Positions 51,183 through 60,300 of a stretch of 64,000 nt of DNA are shown here, in pieces (the stretch's first letter is position 1; each line of letters starts with the position of its first letter). The stretch covers positions 62,001 through 126,000 of the forward strand of contig JAAWJI010000004.1 in the NCBI GenBank assembly GCA_022796795.1, in the 5' to 3' direction. Made by a program: the position numbers and the translations under genes. This DNA is from Lachnospiraceae bacterium. Lineage in GTDB: Bacteria > Bacillota > Clostridia > Lachnospirales > Lachnospiraceae. A model generated the notes under the pieces. That model saw only the letters and a program-made list of their open reading frames with translations. It was not told the origin of the DNA and did not search any database.

Positions 51183-51348
51183 CGATAGCGCCCCACCTGT
51201 ATTTCGGTGACAGTCATAGAATTCTTCACCCTATGCCCAAGGAAACATCTGCAGGAAATCCTTCCTTTCGGCGTTCGTCCCTTTCCTCCGCTTTCTCCTA
51301 TGCCTGTCATATCCGGCGGAGTACTCTTGAAAAACGCAACCTCTATCT
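51183..51348 (-). promoter_or_regulatory. Lysine riboswitch (L box)
   Basis: The minus-strand leader carries the conserved L-box blocks in order: AGATAGAGGTTGC near the 5' end, TTTTTCAAGAGTA, then ACGCCGAAAGGAAGG, CTGTCACCGAAATACAGG and TGGGGCGCTATC at the 3' end. P1 pairs AGATAG (51348..51343) with CTATC (51188..51184). A terminator follows, so bound lysine should stop transcription of dapA-dapB. The rest of the 358-base gap holds only the promoter and terminator. Confidence 0.93.
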
Positions 51349-51368
51349 TCTTCTCTTATTTTTGTTCT

Positions 51369-51397
51369 ACTTTATCATAGACGTTTCTGGTTGTCAA
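51369..51397 (-). promoter_or_regulatory. dapA-dapB promoter
   Basis: TTGACA (51397..51392), 17 bases, TAAAGT (51374..51369) on the minus strand, ending about 20 bases before the riboswitch 5' end. Confidence 0.75.
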
Positions 51398-51417
51398 CGC
51401 CTACTTTTATATTTTGC

Positions 51418-51906
51418 CTAGCCTTTCCGGGTCTCAATCTCATGCACCTGATCCACGTAGGGAAAAAGCTCCTCCTTCATGTGAATACCAGTGACTACCA
51501 GACCCACGGAGTCCTCTTTCACAGCCAACAGGGACTTCATTTCCTCAATACTGACTAAATTCAAATCCAATAATCCCAAAATCTCATCCAGAATCAAAAG
51601 ATCGCATTCTCCTGTGGCCAACACCTTTTTGGCAAATCCAAACGCATTTTTAATGTTGGCGCTTTCTTCGGCCTGCTCCTGTACCCCCAGATCATTGTAG
51701 TTGGCTGAAAATTTCTCAAACCGGAATACCTTCATCTCCGGCTCCAGACGTTGAACCAGCTCCAGATTCTCTCCCTGGCATCCCTTTAAAAACTGAATTA
51801 CAATCACGGATTTTCCGCTGTTTGCAGCCATCAGTCCCTGTCCCAGCGCAGCGGCCGTCTTTCCCTTGCCCGCCCCGCAATATACGGTGATCATTTCCCG
51901 ATCCAT
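51418..51906 (-). CDS. Cob(I)alamin adenosyltransferase, CobA/CobO/BtuR type
   Basis: A 162-residue P-loop protein: VYCGAGKGKTAAALG is Walker A, VIQFLKG follows, and LLILDEILGLLDLNLVS includes the Walker B region; GLVVTGIHMKEEL stands where TGR is usual. It adds the 5'-deoxyadenosyl group to cobalamin or a corrinoid precursor. AGGAGAA precedes the ATG. No other corrinoid genes are near, so a salvage role is likely. Slightly shorter than E. coli BtuR, as common in Firmicutes. Confidence 0.9.
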   Translation of the reverse strand: MDREMITVYCGAGKGKTAAALGQGLMAANSGKSVIVIQFLKGCQGENLELVQRLEPEMKVFRFEKFSANYNDLGVQEQAEESANIKNAFGFAKKVLATGECDLLILDEILGLLDLNLVSIEEMKSLLAVKEDSVGLVVTGIHMKEELFPYVDQVHEIETRKG

Positions 51907-52008
51907 ACGATTCTCCTATACTTTTTCCTCAGAAACATACCCGTTTTGCATTTTTACTATACACTATACAGGGGGAAAAAGCAAGAAAAAAGGGATCCTG
52001 CCAGGTTT

Positions 52009-52638
52009 TCAGTTCTCCTCGTAGTCCAGCTTGCTCACGGAAACCTCGTATGCCACCCGCCTTTCCGACTCGAATTCATCCAACTTTTTTACATATTCCC
52101 GGCTCTGAATCCGGCCCCAGATCTGGGCGTGGCCTCCCACCTCAAAGCTGGATGCAAAGCGGGCGTTGCGGCCCCAGCAGATACAGGGAATATAATCCGA
52201 CTTTCCATAAGGACGGTTCACGGCGATGAGAAGATCTGCGATCTCCCTTCCCAGAGGGGTTTTCCGGTAAACCGGCGGTTTGCAAATATATCCATCCAGA
52301 AAAATCTGGTTTGTCTTGGCATTTTCCACTTCCTCTTCCATGAATTCCATCTCCCTGGCAAATACCGACAGGACCAGCCGGTTCTTTTTCTCTTCGTGCC
52401 GGTTATAAGATCGAAACTGGCCGGAAACCCGGATATATTCTCCCACATAATCCTCTGTCACATCCACCAGCCGCTCGGAAATCATTACAGGAATAATATC
52501 CGCAGAATCGCTAAGCCTCTTTACTGACAGCTCCAAAATATAGAAGCCCTCCCCGAAAACCTCATGGCTGAATGTGAATTCCGATACAATTTCTCCGATC
52601 ATAGACACCTGGTTATTTTCAATTACCTTATCTGCCAT
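52009..52638 (-). CDS. Single-stranded DNA-binding (OB-fold) protein
   Basis: A 209-residue protein with two OB-like segments: QVSMIGEIVSEFTFSHEVFG with IRVSGQFRSYNRH, then NQIFLDGYICKPPVYRKTPL followed by DLLIAVNRPYGKSDYIPCIC and WGRIQSREYVKK, the typical SSB strand order. The acidic SSB tail is absent; it ends KLDYEEN. The start at 52638 (MADKVIENN) follows GGGAGAAC and excludes an AT-rich upstream extension. Members of this group occur beside typA in Lachnospiraceae. Role in DNA replication or repair inferred. Confidence 0.85.
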   Translation of the reverse strand: MADKVIENNQVSMIGEIVSEFTFSHEVFGEGFYILELSVKRLSDSADIIPVMISERLVDVTEDYVGEYIRVSGQFRSYNRHEEKKNRLVLSVFAREMEFMEEEVENAKTNQIFLDGYICKPPVYRKTPLGREIADLLIAVNRPYGKSDYIPCICWGRNARFASSFEVGGHAQIWGRIQSREYVKKLDEFESERRVAYEVSVSKLDYEEN

Positions 52639-52834
52639 ACTGCATGTTCTCCCTTCTTTTTGCGAAGCATCTCTTTTCGTATTTTGGTTATCTTTATATA
52701 TATATTCCCCACTTTTTCCCTTTAGAACCACTTTTTCCGGATTTTTCCGGGTTTTTGGAAAATTTTTTATTGTAATCTTTTGCAGATGTGATACACTGTA
52801 TAAGTTGTAAAAGCATATTGTTTTATGAGGTTGA

Positions 52835-54658
52835 ATGATGAAAAGAGAAAATATCAGAAATGTAGCCATTATCGCTCACGTAGACCACGGGAAAACCACT
52901 CTGGTGGACGAGCTGCTGAAACAAAGCGGCGTATTCCGGGCAAATCAGGAGGTGGCGGAGCGTGTTATGGACTCCGGCGATATTGAGCGGGAGCGGGGAA
53001 TTACCATATTGTCCAAAAATACGGCGGTGACATTTGGGGACACCAAAATCAATATTATTGACACGCCGGGACACGCGGATTTCGGCGGGGAGGTGGAGCG
53101 TGTTTTAAAAATGGTCAACGGGGTGATCTTGGTGGTGGATGCCTTTGAGGGCTCCATGCCCCAGACCAAATTCGTGCTGAAAAAGGCTCTGGAGCTTGAC
53201 CTCCACGTGATTGTCTGCATTAACAAAATCGACCGGCCCGAGGCCAGGCCGGAAGAGGTGGTGGATGAGGTGCTGGAGCTTCTCATGGATCTGGACGCCT
53301 CCGACCAGCAGCTGGACTGCCCCTTCCTTTACGCCTCCGCCAAGGCAGGATACGCGGTGCGCTCCCTGGAGGATGAGCCGAAAAACATGAGCCCTCTCTT
53401 CGAGACTATTCTGGACTACATTCCGGCGCCGGAGGGAGATCCTGATGCCGGCACCCAGGTGCTTATCAGCACCATTGACTACAATGAATATGTGGGCCGC
53501 ATCGGCGTGGGCAAGGTGGACAACGGCACCATTCGGGTGAATCAGGAAATGGTGGTGGTGAATCACCATGATCCGGAGAAATGCAAGAAGGTAAAAATCA
53601 GCAAGCTCTACGAGTTTGACGGCTTAAACAAGGTGGATGTAACAGAAGCCACTATCGGTTCCATTGTAGCCATTTCCGGAATCGCAGACATTCATATCGG
53701 AGATACCCTGTGCTCCCCGGACCATCCGGATCCCATCCCCTTCCAGAAAATTTCCGAGCCCACCATCTCCATGCATTTTATGGTCAACGACAGCCCTATG
53801 GCCGGCCAGGAGGGCAAATACGTCACCTCCCGCCATCTGCGGGACCGGCTGTTCCGGGAGCTGAACACGGACGTGAGCCTGCGGGTGGAGGAAACGGATA
53901 CCACCGAGGCTTTCAAGGTCTCCGGCCGGGGGGAACTGCATCTGTCCGTTCTCATTGAGAACATGCGCCGGGAGGGCTATGAGTTTGCTGTGAGCAAGGC
54001 GGAGGTCTTGTACAAAACCGACGAGAAAGGCAAGCGGCTGGAGCCCATGGAGCGGGCCTATGTGGATGTGGACGACGAATTCTCCGGCACGGTGATCCAG
54101 AAGCTTAGCGAGCGAAAAGGCGAGCTTCTGAACATGAACAGCGGAAGCGGCGGCTCCACCCGCCTGGAATTCTCCATTCCGGCCCGGGGCCTGATCGGAT
54201 ACCGGGGCGAATTCCTCACGGACACCAAGGGCACCGGGGTGCTCAACACTATTTTTGACGGCTACGGCCCCTACAAGGGGGATATCAGCTACCGGAAGCA
54301 GGGATCCCTCATTGCCTTCGAAGCCGGGGAAGCCATTACCTACGGCCTGTTTAACGCTCAGGAACGGGGCGCCCTCTTCATTGGTCCCGGGGAAAAGGTT
54401 TACGCCGGCATGGTGGTGGGCCAGAACGGCAAGGCCGAGGATATTGAGCTTAACGTGTGCAAAACAAAAAAACTTACCAATACCCGTTCCTCCAGCGCTG
54501 ACGAAGCTCTTAAGCTTACGCCGCCCCGGATCTTAAGCCTGGAGCAGTGCCTGGAATTCATTGATACGGACGAGCTGTTAGAGATCACGCCCAAGACCCT
54601 GCGGATCCGCAAGAAAATTTTGGATCCTACTCTGCGCAAACGGGCGTCTATGCGGTGA
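52835..54658 (+). CDS. typA: Translational GTPase TypA/BipA
   Basis: A 607-residue GTPase of standard length. G1 AHVDHGKTT, G2 region RERGITILS, G3 DTPGHADFGGEVERV, G4 NKIDR and G5 SAK are all intact. Beta-barrel, EF-G-like domains III/V (HFMVNDSPMAGQEG, GRGELHLSVLIENM) and the BipA-specific C-terminus with ISYRKQGSLIAFEAG follow. It binds the ribosome and helps 50S assembly or stress adaptation. GAGG precedes two tandem ATGs, either usable. The CBM9-like gene follows after 16 bases. Confidence 0.97.
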   Translation: MMKRENIRNVAIIAHVDHGKTTLVDELLKQSGVFRANQEVAERVMDSGDIERERGITILSKNTAVTFGDTKINIIDTPGHADFGGEVERVLKMVNGVILVVDAFEGSMPQTKFVLKKALELDLHVIVCINKIDRPEARPEEVVDEVLELLMDLDASDQQLDCPFLYASAKAGYAVRSLEDEPKNMSPLFETILDYIPAPEGDPDAGTQVLISTIDYNEYVGRIGVGKVDNGTIRVNQEMVVVNHHDPEKCKKVKISKLYEFDGLNKVDVTEATIGSIVAISGIADIHIGDTLCSPDHPDPIPFQKISEPTISMHFMVNDSPMAGQEGKYVTSRHLRDRLFRELNTDVSLRVEETDTTEAFKVSGRGELHLSVLIENMRREGYEFAVSKAEVLYKTDEKGKRLEPMERAYVDVDDEFSGTVIQKLSERKGELLNMNSGSGGSTRLEFSIPARGLIGYRGEFLTDTKGTGVLNTIFDGYGPYKGDISYRKQGSLIAFEAGEAITYGLFNAQERGALFIGPGEKVYAGMVVGQNGKAEDIELNVCKTKKLTNTRSSSADEALKLTPPRILSLEQCLEFIDTDELLEITPKTLRIRKKILDPTLRKRASMR

Positions 54659-54674
54659 TTTTGGAAGGAGACCT

Positions 54675-55271
54675 ATGAAAAACGATACCATAATCCAAAA
54701 ACCCCAATCCCTTTGCTGGGATACTGTTCCCCGGCTTTCCATAGACTGCCCCCTGTGGAGCCAGCCTGCAGGCATCCAGGCCTTTGCTCAGCTTTGCTAT
54801 GACGATACGGCCCTGTATGTGAAGCTGACGGCGGTGGAAGCGCAGATTCGTGCGGAGCACAAGGATCCTCTGGACTTCCCCTGCGAGGACAGCTGTCTGG
54901 AATTCTTTTTCTGTCCTATGCCGGGGGATACACGCTATTTTAATATAGAGTTTAATCCCAACTGCTGTCTGTATCTGGGGCTTGCCCATAACCGTTATGA
55001 CCTGGTCCGCCTGCTGCCCCCGCGCTCCGCCTTTTCTCCCCGGGCGGAGCGCACCCAGGATGGCTGGTCCATTGCTTATCAGATTCCCTTTTCCTTTATC
55101 CGGCTCTTTTTCCCGGACTTTCAGGCTGTCCCCGGCGGTTCTATCCGGGCCAACTGCTTCAAATGCGGGGATCTGACGCCCAATCCCCATTTTCTTTCCT
55201 GGAACCCGGTCGATCATCCCACACCGGATTTTCACCGTCCTCAGGATTTTGGGATTCTGTACTTTAAGTAA
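54675..55271 (+). CDS. CBM9-like carbohydrate-binding protein
   Basis: A 198-residue beta-sandwich protein: AFAQLCYDDTALYVKLTAVE then EDSCLEFFFCPMPGDTRYFN, YFNIEFNPNCCLYLGLAHNR, and GWSIAYQIPFSFIRLFF match the family 9-like carbohydrate-binding module (CBM9_2). There is no signal peptide and no attached enzyme, so it is probably a cytosolic single-module protein of unknown ligand. AAGGAG precedes the ATG; it is cotranscribed with typA. The GntR remnant begins in the same frame just behind its stop. Confidence 0.82.
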   Translation: MKNDTIIQKPQSLCWDTVPRLSIDCPLWSQPAGIQAFAQLCYDDTALYVKLTAVEAQIRAEHKDPLDFPCEDSCLEFFFCPMPGDTRYFNIEFNPNCCLYLGLAHNRYDLVRLLPPRSAFSPRAERTQDGWSIAYQIPFSFIRLFFPDFQAVPGGSIRANCFKCGDLTPNPHFLSWNPVDHPTPDFHRPQDFGILYFK

Positions 55272-55373
55272 CCTGTTGACACAGAATCTGTTTCGCCTCA
55301 TCTATGGTGGCAATGGCACGTCCCGCTTCCCCCGCCAATTCCCACCGAGGTAGAGCTGTGCAGAATCTTAAAC

Positions 55374-55958
55374 GTGGGCCGGGGCTCTGTGCGGGAAGCG
55401 CTGAAAATCCTGGAGGCCACCCACTTAATCCAGATTCGCCGGGGAGACGGGACCTATATTTCCAACCCAGATGACATCTCCTTCGCAAACGCTCTGCTGT
55501 TTAAGATGATCCTGACAAATACCTCCATGGATGAAATGGTGGAATTTCGGGAACAGATAGAAATCTCTGCGGTTCATCTTGCCGTGGCCCACGTGCAGCC
55601 GGAGGATCTGCTGTTGCTTAAGGAGAATATTTCTCTTTTTACTGCCTGTATCGAGAATTCCCCCTCTGACTATGCCCAGCTGCACAAGCTGGATATGGGG
55701 TTTCACCGTCTCTTCGCCGCCTGTATGAAAAATAAATTGATGGAGGAAATCTATCTACTGGCCATGGATATTTTCTCCCCCACCATTCTGAATAATTTTG
55801 AGACCGGACAGGTTCTGGGGGCAGATGCCCAAACCACCCTCATCTCCCACAAAACCATTGTGCAGGCTCTGGAAACCAGGGATATTCATTTGGGAGTTCA
55901 CGGGGTATGGCAGATGCTGGATATCTGGAAGCGATGGGCCAATAAAAAGAAGGAATAA
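55374..55958 (+). pseudogene. GntR/FadR-type regulator, N-terminally truncated
   Basis: A 194-codon frame from GTG 55374 starts inside the winged helix (GRGSVREALKILEATHLIQI, RRGDGTYIS) and has a complete FCD ligand domain (MVEFREQIEISAVHLAVAHV; HRLFAACMKNKLM; SHKTIVQALETRD). The frame is open back to 55272 and includes PTEVELCRILNV, yet the first DNA-binding helix is missing and no good start or ribosome site is seen. Upstream DNA does not look like a GntR N-terminus, so a deletion or rearrangement is likely. Regulator of a sugar-acid or amino-acid pathway originally. Confidence 0.72.
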
Positions 55959-56012
55959 GAACCTGGCTGACACACAGATGGCTGCAGTCAGGCTGTCTTT
56001 GTATCACAAAGC

Positions 56013-56048
56013 AAAAGGCACCGCCGGGATCAGGGCAGTGCCTTTTTT
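56013..56048 (+). terminator. Rho-independent terminator after the GntR remnant
   Basis: AAAAGGCAC and GTGCCTTTTTT pair across a 16-base loop and end in six T bases. The remaining ~180 bases up to the glucokinase stop show no gene. Confidence 0.82.
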
Positions 56049-56232
56049 ATCTTTGGTATATCGAAATCTGTTGTCATTTGTTGTATTTATTCTAACTCTG
56101 TCGAAGAAAAAAGTCAACCTTTTCTTCCTGTCAATATATGGAAATATACGGTGTTATTTGCTAATCCATTTAAAAGTCCTGCGCCAATGGGATTTCCTTT
56201 TGGACGGCTCGTCAGAAAACAACACTTCTATA

Positions 56233-57174
56233 CTAGTCCAGCACAGTCCTGGCACATCCGTAAATCCCCGCATCATTTCCCAGGGTTGCCAGCACAAACT
56301 GCACCCCCCGGGTGGCCTTATAGCAGTGTCTCAGATAGTGCTTCTGAATGTACTCCAGCAGAATCGGACCGGCCTTGGACACTCCGCCGCCGATTACAAT
56401 TACCTCCGGATCCAGCACAGCCGTAAAGGTGGCGATGGCTTTCCCCAGATAGTCCCCGAAACGCTCTGCCACCCGGATAGCCAGCTGGTCCCCTGCCTTT
56501 ACCGCGTCAAACACGGCCTTAGCTGTCACTGGCTCCTGTCGAAGCAAAGAGTCGTCTGCGCTTCGTTCCAGCTCCTCTTTCGCCAGCTTCACAAGGCCTG
56601 TGGCGGACGCCACCTGCTCCAGGCATCCCTTGTTTCCGCAGCCGCAGTGGCCGCTGACCGTCTCGTCCGCATAGGTATGTCCCACCTCGCCGCCTGCTCC
56701 GTGAGATCCTACCAATATCTTGCCGTCAATAATGATTCCGCCGCCCACGCCGGTTCCCAGCGTCAGCATAATTACATTGCGGTAGCCTTCCGCTCCGCCC
56801 TTCCACATCTCGCCTAAGGCCGCCACATTGGCGTCGTTTCCTCCCCGGGCTGGGATTCCTGTAAGCTCCGTAAGCTCCCTGGTAACCTCTTTTCTCCCCC
56901 AGCCCAGATTAGCTGTATGGGGAACCGTGCCTTCCGCATTCATGGGGCCTGGCACGCCGATGCCAATGCCGCACACCTCCTGTGGGGTTACCTGATGAAC
57001 TGCCAGTTTCTCCTTGATAGAAGCCGCAATATCCGGCAAAATGGCCTCTCCGCCGTTCTCTGTGCGTGTCACAATCTCCCATTTGTCCAACAAATCACCG
57101 CCGCGATTGAACAGTCCCATTTTTACAGTGGTTCCGCCTACGTCTACTCCAATACAATACTCCTTCACGCTCAT
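56233..57174 (-). CDS. glkA: ROK-family glucokinase
   Basis: A 313-residue sugar kinase: GVDVGGTTVKMGLF phosphate loop, GIGVPGPMN, GNDANVAALGE with the catalytic Asp, TLGTGVGGGIIIDGK, and the ROK zinc site in GEVGHTYADETVSGHCGCGN then KGCLEQVAS. It phosphorylates glucose in the cytosol. It follows hprK by 95 bases on the same strand. In related genomes murB, rapZ and whiA usually come next; here the order breaks and a truncated GntR gene is met instead. Confidence 0.94.
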   Translation of the reverse strand: MSVKEYCIGVDVGGTTVKMGLFNRGGDLLDKWEIVTRTENGGEAILPDIAASIKEKLAVHQVTPQEVCGIGIGVPGPMNAEGTVPHTANLGWGRKEVTRELTELTGIPARGGNDANVAALGEMWKGGAEGYRNVIMLTLGTGVGGGIIIDGKILVGSHGAGGEVGHTYADETVSGHCGCGNKGCLEQVASATGLVKLAKEELERSADDSLLRQEPVTAKAVFDAVKAGDQLAIRVAERFGDYLGKAIATFTAVLDPEVIVIGGGVSKAGPILLEYIQKHYLRHCYKATRGVQFVLATLGNDAGIYGCARTVLD

Positions 57175-57269
57175 GCCGCCTCCTGTCGCCGCATTATCCC
57201 TGCAGCCTTCTTCGTTTTATTCTAATGGGCGGGAAGCACTGCTGCTTCCCTCTATGCCGCCCCCAGACT

Positions 57270-58202
57270 TCATCCCTTGGCAATGCTCTCCTGCACTCTC
57301 CGATACAGCTCCTGGGCCGCGTTGTAGCCCATCTTCTTCTGCCGGTGGTTGACGGCCGCCGACTCTACGATTATGGCCAGATTCCGGCCCGGACGAATAG
57401 GCAGGGAATGACAGACCACCTTATTTCCCAGGAATTCTGTGTACTCCTCCTCCAGACCCAGGCGGTCGTAATCCTTATCCTTATCCCAGTCCTCCAGCTT
57501 AATGACCATGTCAATGGACTGGGTTTCCTTCACGCTCTCCACACCGAACAGGGTCTTTACGTCCACAATACCGATGCCGCGAAGCTCAATAAAATGCTTG
57601 GTAATCTCCGGGGAGCGGCCCACCAGCGTATCGTCGCTGACCTTGCTGATCTCCACCACATCGTCTGTCACCAGACGGTGACCTCGTTTAATCAGCTCCA
57701 GAGCCGCCTCGCTCTTGCCGATGCCGCTCTCGCCCATGATCAGCACGCCCTCGCCGTACACATCCACCAGCACTCCATGAATGGAAATCCGGGGAGCCAG
57801 CTCCACCCCCAGCCAACGAATGATCTTTGCCATGAAGGGAGAGGTTCCCACGTCTGTGCTTAAAACAGGCACTTCGTATTGATTGGCCAGGGCCAGCACA
57901 TCCTCCTCCGGCTCTGTCCGGGAAGTATAGATGACGCAGGGAATATTGCTGGAGAAAAACCGTTCGTATATGGGATATTTCTCCTCTCTGGTTTTACTCA
58001 TAAGATAGGTGTACTCCACATATCCCACGATCTGTACACGCTCTGATGCAAAGTGATCAAAGTATCCGGTTAGCTGCAAAGCCGGACGGTTGATTTCCGG
58101 GGAAGTGACCTTCCGGTTCAGCAGACTGATATCTGGGGTCAGATTCTTCAGATTCAATTTTTCCACTAGCTTTGTCATATCGACAGACTGTATCATTGCC
58201 AT
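57270..58202 (-). CDS. hprK: HPr kinase/phosphorylase
   Basis: A 310-residue bifunctional enzyme that phosphorylates and dephosphorylates Ser46 of HPr, the master switch of carbon catabolite control in Firmicutes. HGVLVDVYGEGVLIMGESGI holds the general base His142 and, with GKS, the Walker A (157-164). The capping segment TDDVVEISKVSDDTLVGRSP and the family signature HFIELRGIGIVDVKTLFG are intact. AGGAGAA sets the start at 58202. Between uvrC and the glucokinase, as in many Lachnospiraceae. Confidence 0.97.
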   Translation of the reverse strand: MAMIQSVDMTKLVEKLNLKNLTPDISLLNRKVTSPEINRPALQLTGYFDHFASERVQIVGYVEYTYLMSKTREEKYPIYERFFSSNIPCVIYTSRTEPEEDVLALANQYEVPVLSTDVGTSPFMAKIIRWLGVELAPRISIHGVLVDVYGEGVLIMGESGIGKSEAALELIKRGHRLVTDDVVEISKVSDDTLVGRSPEITKHFIELRGIGIVDVKTLFGVESVKETQSIDMVIKLEDWDKDKDYDRLGLEEEYTEFLGNKVVCHSLPIRPGRNLAIIVESAAVNHRQKKMGYNAAQELYRRVQESIAKG

Positions 58203-58336
58203 ACGCATTCTCCTGTTTTGCCGCCAGCATACGGCGGTCTTTCTTCTATCTTGTTTGCCTCCCCTTCGTGTCCCCTTGTACACCCAGGGTATCCGGCTGT
58301 TACTACTATATCATTATCCAGGCAAAACGACAAGGT

Positions 58337-60193
58337 TTAATGAAAAAAACCATACACCTTCTCCGCCGCCCCCCGGTTCATGGAGGGCACCTGGCTTAGG
58401 TCCTCCACGCTTGCCGCCCGAATGGATTCCAGGGACTGAAAATGCCGCATGAGAGCCTTTCGCCGGGAGGGACCGATGCCGGGAATATCGTCCAGAATAG
58501 AGTGCACCTGTTCCTTGCTGCGAAGAGAGCGGTGATACTCGATGGCGAACCGGTGGGCCTCATCCTGAATCCGGGTAATGAGCCGAAAGCCCTCGGAGTT
58601 CCGTTCTATAGGAAGCTCCTGGTTCTGAAAATATAGTCCCCGGGTCCTGTGATTATCATCCTTGACCATGCCGCAAACCGGGATGGAAAGCCCCAGATGT
58701 TCCAGCACCCGTAAGGCCACATTCACCTGTCCTCTGCCTCCGTCCATCATAAGGAGATCCGGAAATTTCGTAAAGCTTCCCACCTCCCGGGGCAGCTCCC
58801 GGTCCTCCAGCTGCTGCTGTTCCTCCAGTCCATGACTGAACCGTCGCTCCAGCACCTCGGCCATGCTGGCGTAGTCGTCAGGCCCCTGAACCGTGCGGAT
58901 CTTAAACTTGCGGTAATCGCTGCGCTTGGGCTTTCCGCCCTCGTATACCACCATGGATCCCACAGACTCAAACCCGCTGATATTGGAGATATCAAAGGCC
59001 TCCACCCGGGAGATCCGCTCCAGGCCCAGAAGCCGGGCAATCTCCTTCATAGCGCCAATAGTTCGGCCTTCCTCCCGCTTAATCTTCTCCTTGTCCTGGC
59101 TTAAAACCAGGGCTGCGTTTTTCCTGGCCAGCTCCACCAGCTTCTCCTTGCTGCCGATTTTCGGCACCCGGATCCGCACCCGCTGTCCTTTTCTCTGGCT
59201 CAGCCATTCCTCCACCAAAGCCGCGTCCTCGATCTCCTGCTGGATCATCAGCTCCCGGGGAATAAAGGGAGTTCCGGCATAGAATTGCTTGATAAAGCTG
59301 TCCAAAATCTCCCCGGTTCCCTCCCCCTCTGCAATGCGCAGATAGAAATGGTCCCGTCCAATGAGGCGACCGTCCCGCACAAAGAATACCTGGACCACCG
59401 CGTCCTCTCCTTCGCTGGCAAGAGCGATGATATCCTTATCCTCCTGATCGCTGTTGGTAATCTTCTGCTTCTGGGCCACCTGACGGACGCTGTTCAGCAG
59501 ATCCCGGTACTCCATGGCTTTCTCAAACTCCATGGCGTCCGAGGCCGCCTTCATCTTCTCCTCCAGCTCCTTCAAAAGAGGCCCGAAATTCCCTCCCAGG
59601 AAATCCAAAACCTTTCGAATATTCTCTCCATACTCCTCCCTGGAAATATATCCCTGGCAGGGGGCGCTGCACTGCTTAATGTGATAATTCAAGCAGGGCC
59701 GATCCTTTCCTATATCCCGGGGCAGGCTGCGGTTACAGGTGCGGATCTGGTACAGCTTATGGATCATGTCAATGGCGTCTTTCACAGCCCCTGCGCTGGT
59801 GTAGGGACCGAAATATTTCCCCTTGTCCTTTTTCAGCTGCCGGCAAAACTGCACCCGGGGATACTCCTCGTACATGGTCACCTTGATGTAGGGATAGGTC
59901 TTGTCATCCATAAGCATGGTATTGTATTTGGGCCGGTGCTCCTTGATAAGATTGCATTCCAGCACCAGGGCCTCCAGCTCGGAGTCCGTCACAATATACT
60001 CAAACCGGGCAATGTGGGTGACCATCTGCTCGATCTTCACCCCTTTATTTCTGCTGGACTGGAAATACTGCCGCACCCGGTTTTTCAGAGAAATAGCCTT
60101 GCCCACATAGATAATGGCGTCCTTCTCATCATGCATAAGATAGACTCCGGGACGGGCCGGAAGCTTTTTTAGTTCCTCTTCTATGTCAAACAT
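58337..60193 (-). CDS. uvrC: Excinuclease ABC subunit C
   Basis: A 618-residue nuclease that makes both incisions in nucleotide excision repair. Order: GIY-YIG nuclease ([20 protein letters not shown]), a Cys cluster with [21 protein letters not shown] motif ([20 protein letters not shown]), RNase H-like C-terminal nuclease ([32 protein letters not shown]) and tandem HhH ([17 protein letters not shown]). Its own promoter is visible upstream. All catalytic parts are present. Confidence 0.97.
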   Translation of the reverse strand: MFDIEEELKKLPARPGVYLMHDEKDAIIYVGKAISLKNRVRQYFQSSRNKGVKIEQMVTHIARFEYIVTDSELEALVLECNLIKEHRPKYNTMLMDDKTYPYIKVTMYEEYPRVQFCRQLKKDKGKYFGPYTSAGAVKDAIDMIHKLYQIRTCNRSLPRDIGKDRPCLNYHIKQCSAPCQGYISREEYGENIRKVLDFLGGNFGPLLKELEEKMKAASDAMEFEKAMEYRDLLNSVRQVAQKQKITNSDQEDKDIIALASEGEDAVVQVFFVRDGRLIGRDHFYLRIAEGEGTGEILDSFIKQFYAGTPFIPRELMIQQEIEDAALVEEWLSQRKGQRVRIRVPKIGSKEKLVELARKNAALVLSQDKEKIKREEGRTIGAMKEIARLLGLERISRVEAFDISNISGFESVGSMVVYEGGKPKRSDYRKFKIRTVQGPDDYASMAEVLERRFSHGLEEQQQLEDRELPREVGSFTKFPDLLMMDGGRGQVNVALRVLEHLGLSIPVCGMVKDDNHRTRGLYFQNQELPIERNSEGFRLITRIQDEAHRFAIEYHRSLRSKEQVHSILDDIPGIGPSRRKALMRHFQSLESIRAASVEDLSQVPSMNRGAAEKVYGFFH

Positions 60194-60225
60194 GGGTTAA
60201 ATCCTTTCTTATGTGCTTAAAGCTT

Positions 60226-60254
60226 ATTGTACCAGCTTTGATGCGGATAGTCAA
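60226..60254 (-). promoter_or_regulatory. uvrC promoter
   Basis: TTGACT (60254..60249), 17 bases, TACAAT (60231..60226) on the minus strand, about 35 bases before uvrC and abutting the ftsH terminator. Confidence 0.75.
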
Positions 60255-60285
60255 AAAGGAAGTATCACGCATCTGTGATACTCCC
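60253..60285 (-). terminator. ftsH terminator
   Basis: GGAGTATCAC and GTGATACTTCC pair around a 6-base loop and are followed by TTTTTG on the minus strand, directly behind ftsH. Confidence 0.82.
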
Positions 60286-60300
60286 CTTCTGTCTTTTCTC

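Noticed and set aside
51062-51310. 82-codon frame upstream of dapA
   Set aside because: It lies entirely in the lysine riboswitch and terminator; no ribosome site.
55264-55488. Minus-strand 74-codon frame ending GRAIATIDEAKQILCQQVT
   Set aside because: Possibly the tail of a deleted gene, but no start, ribosome site or family could be shown, so it is not listed as a gene.
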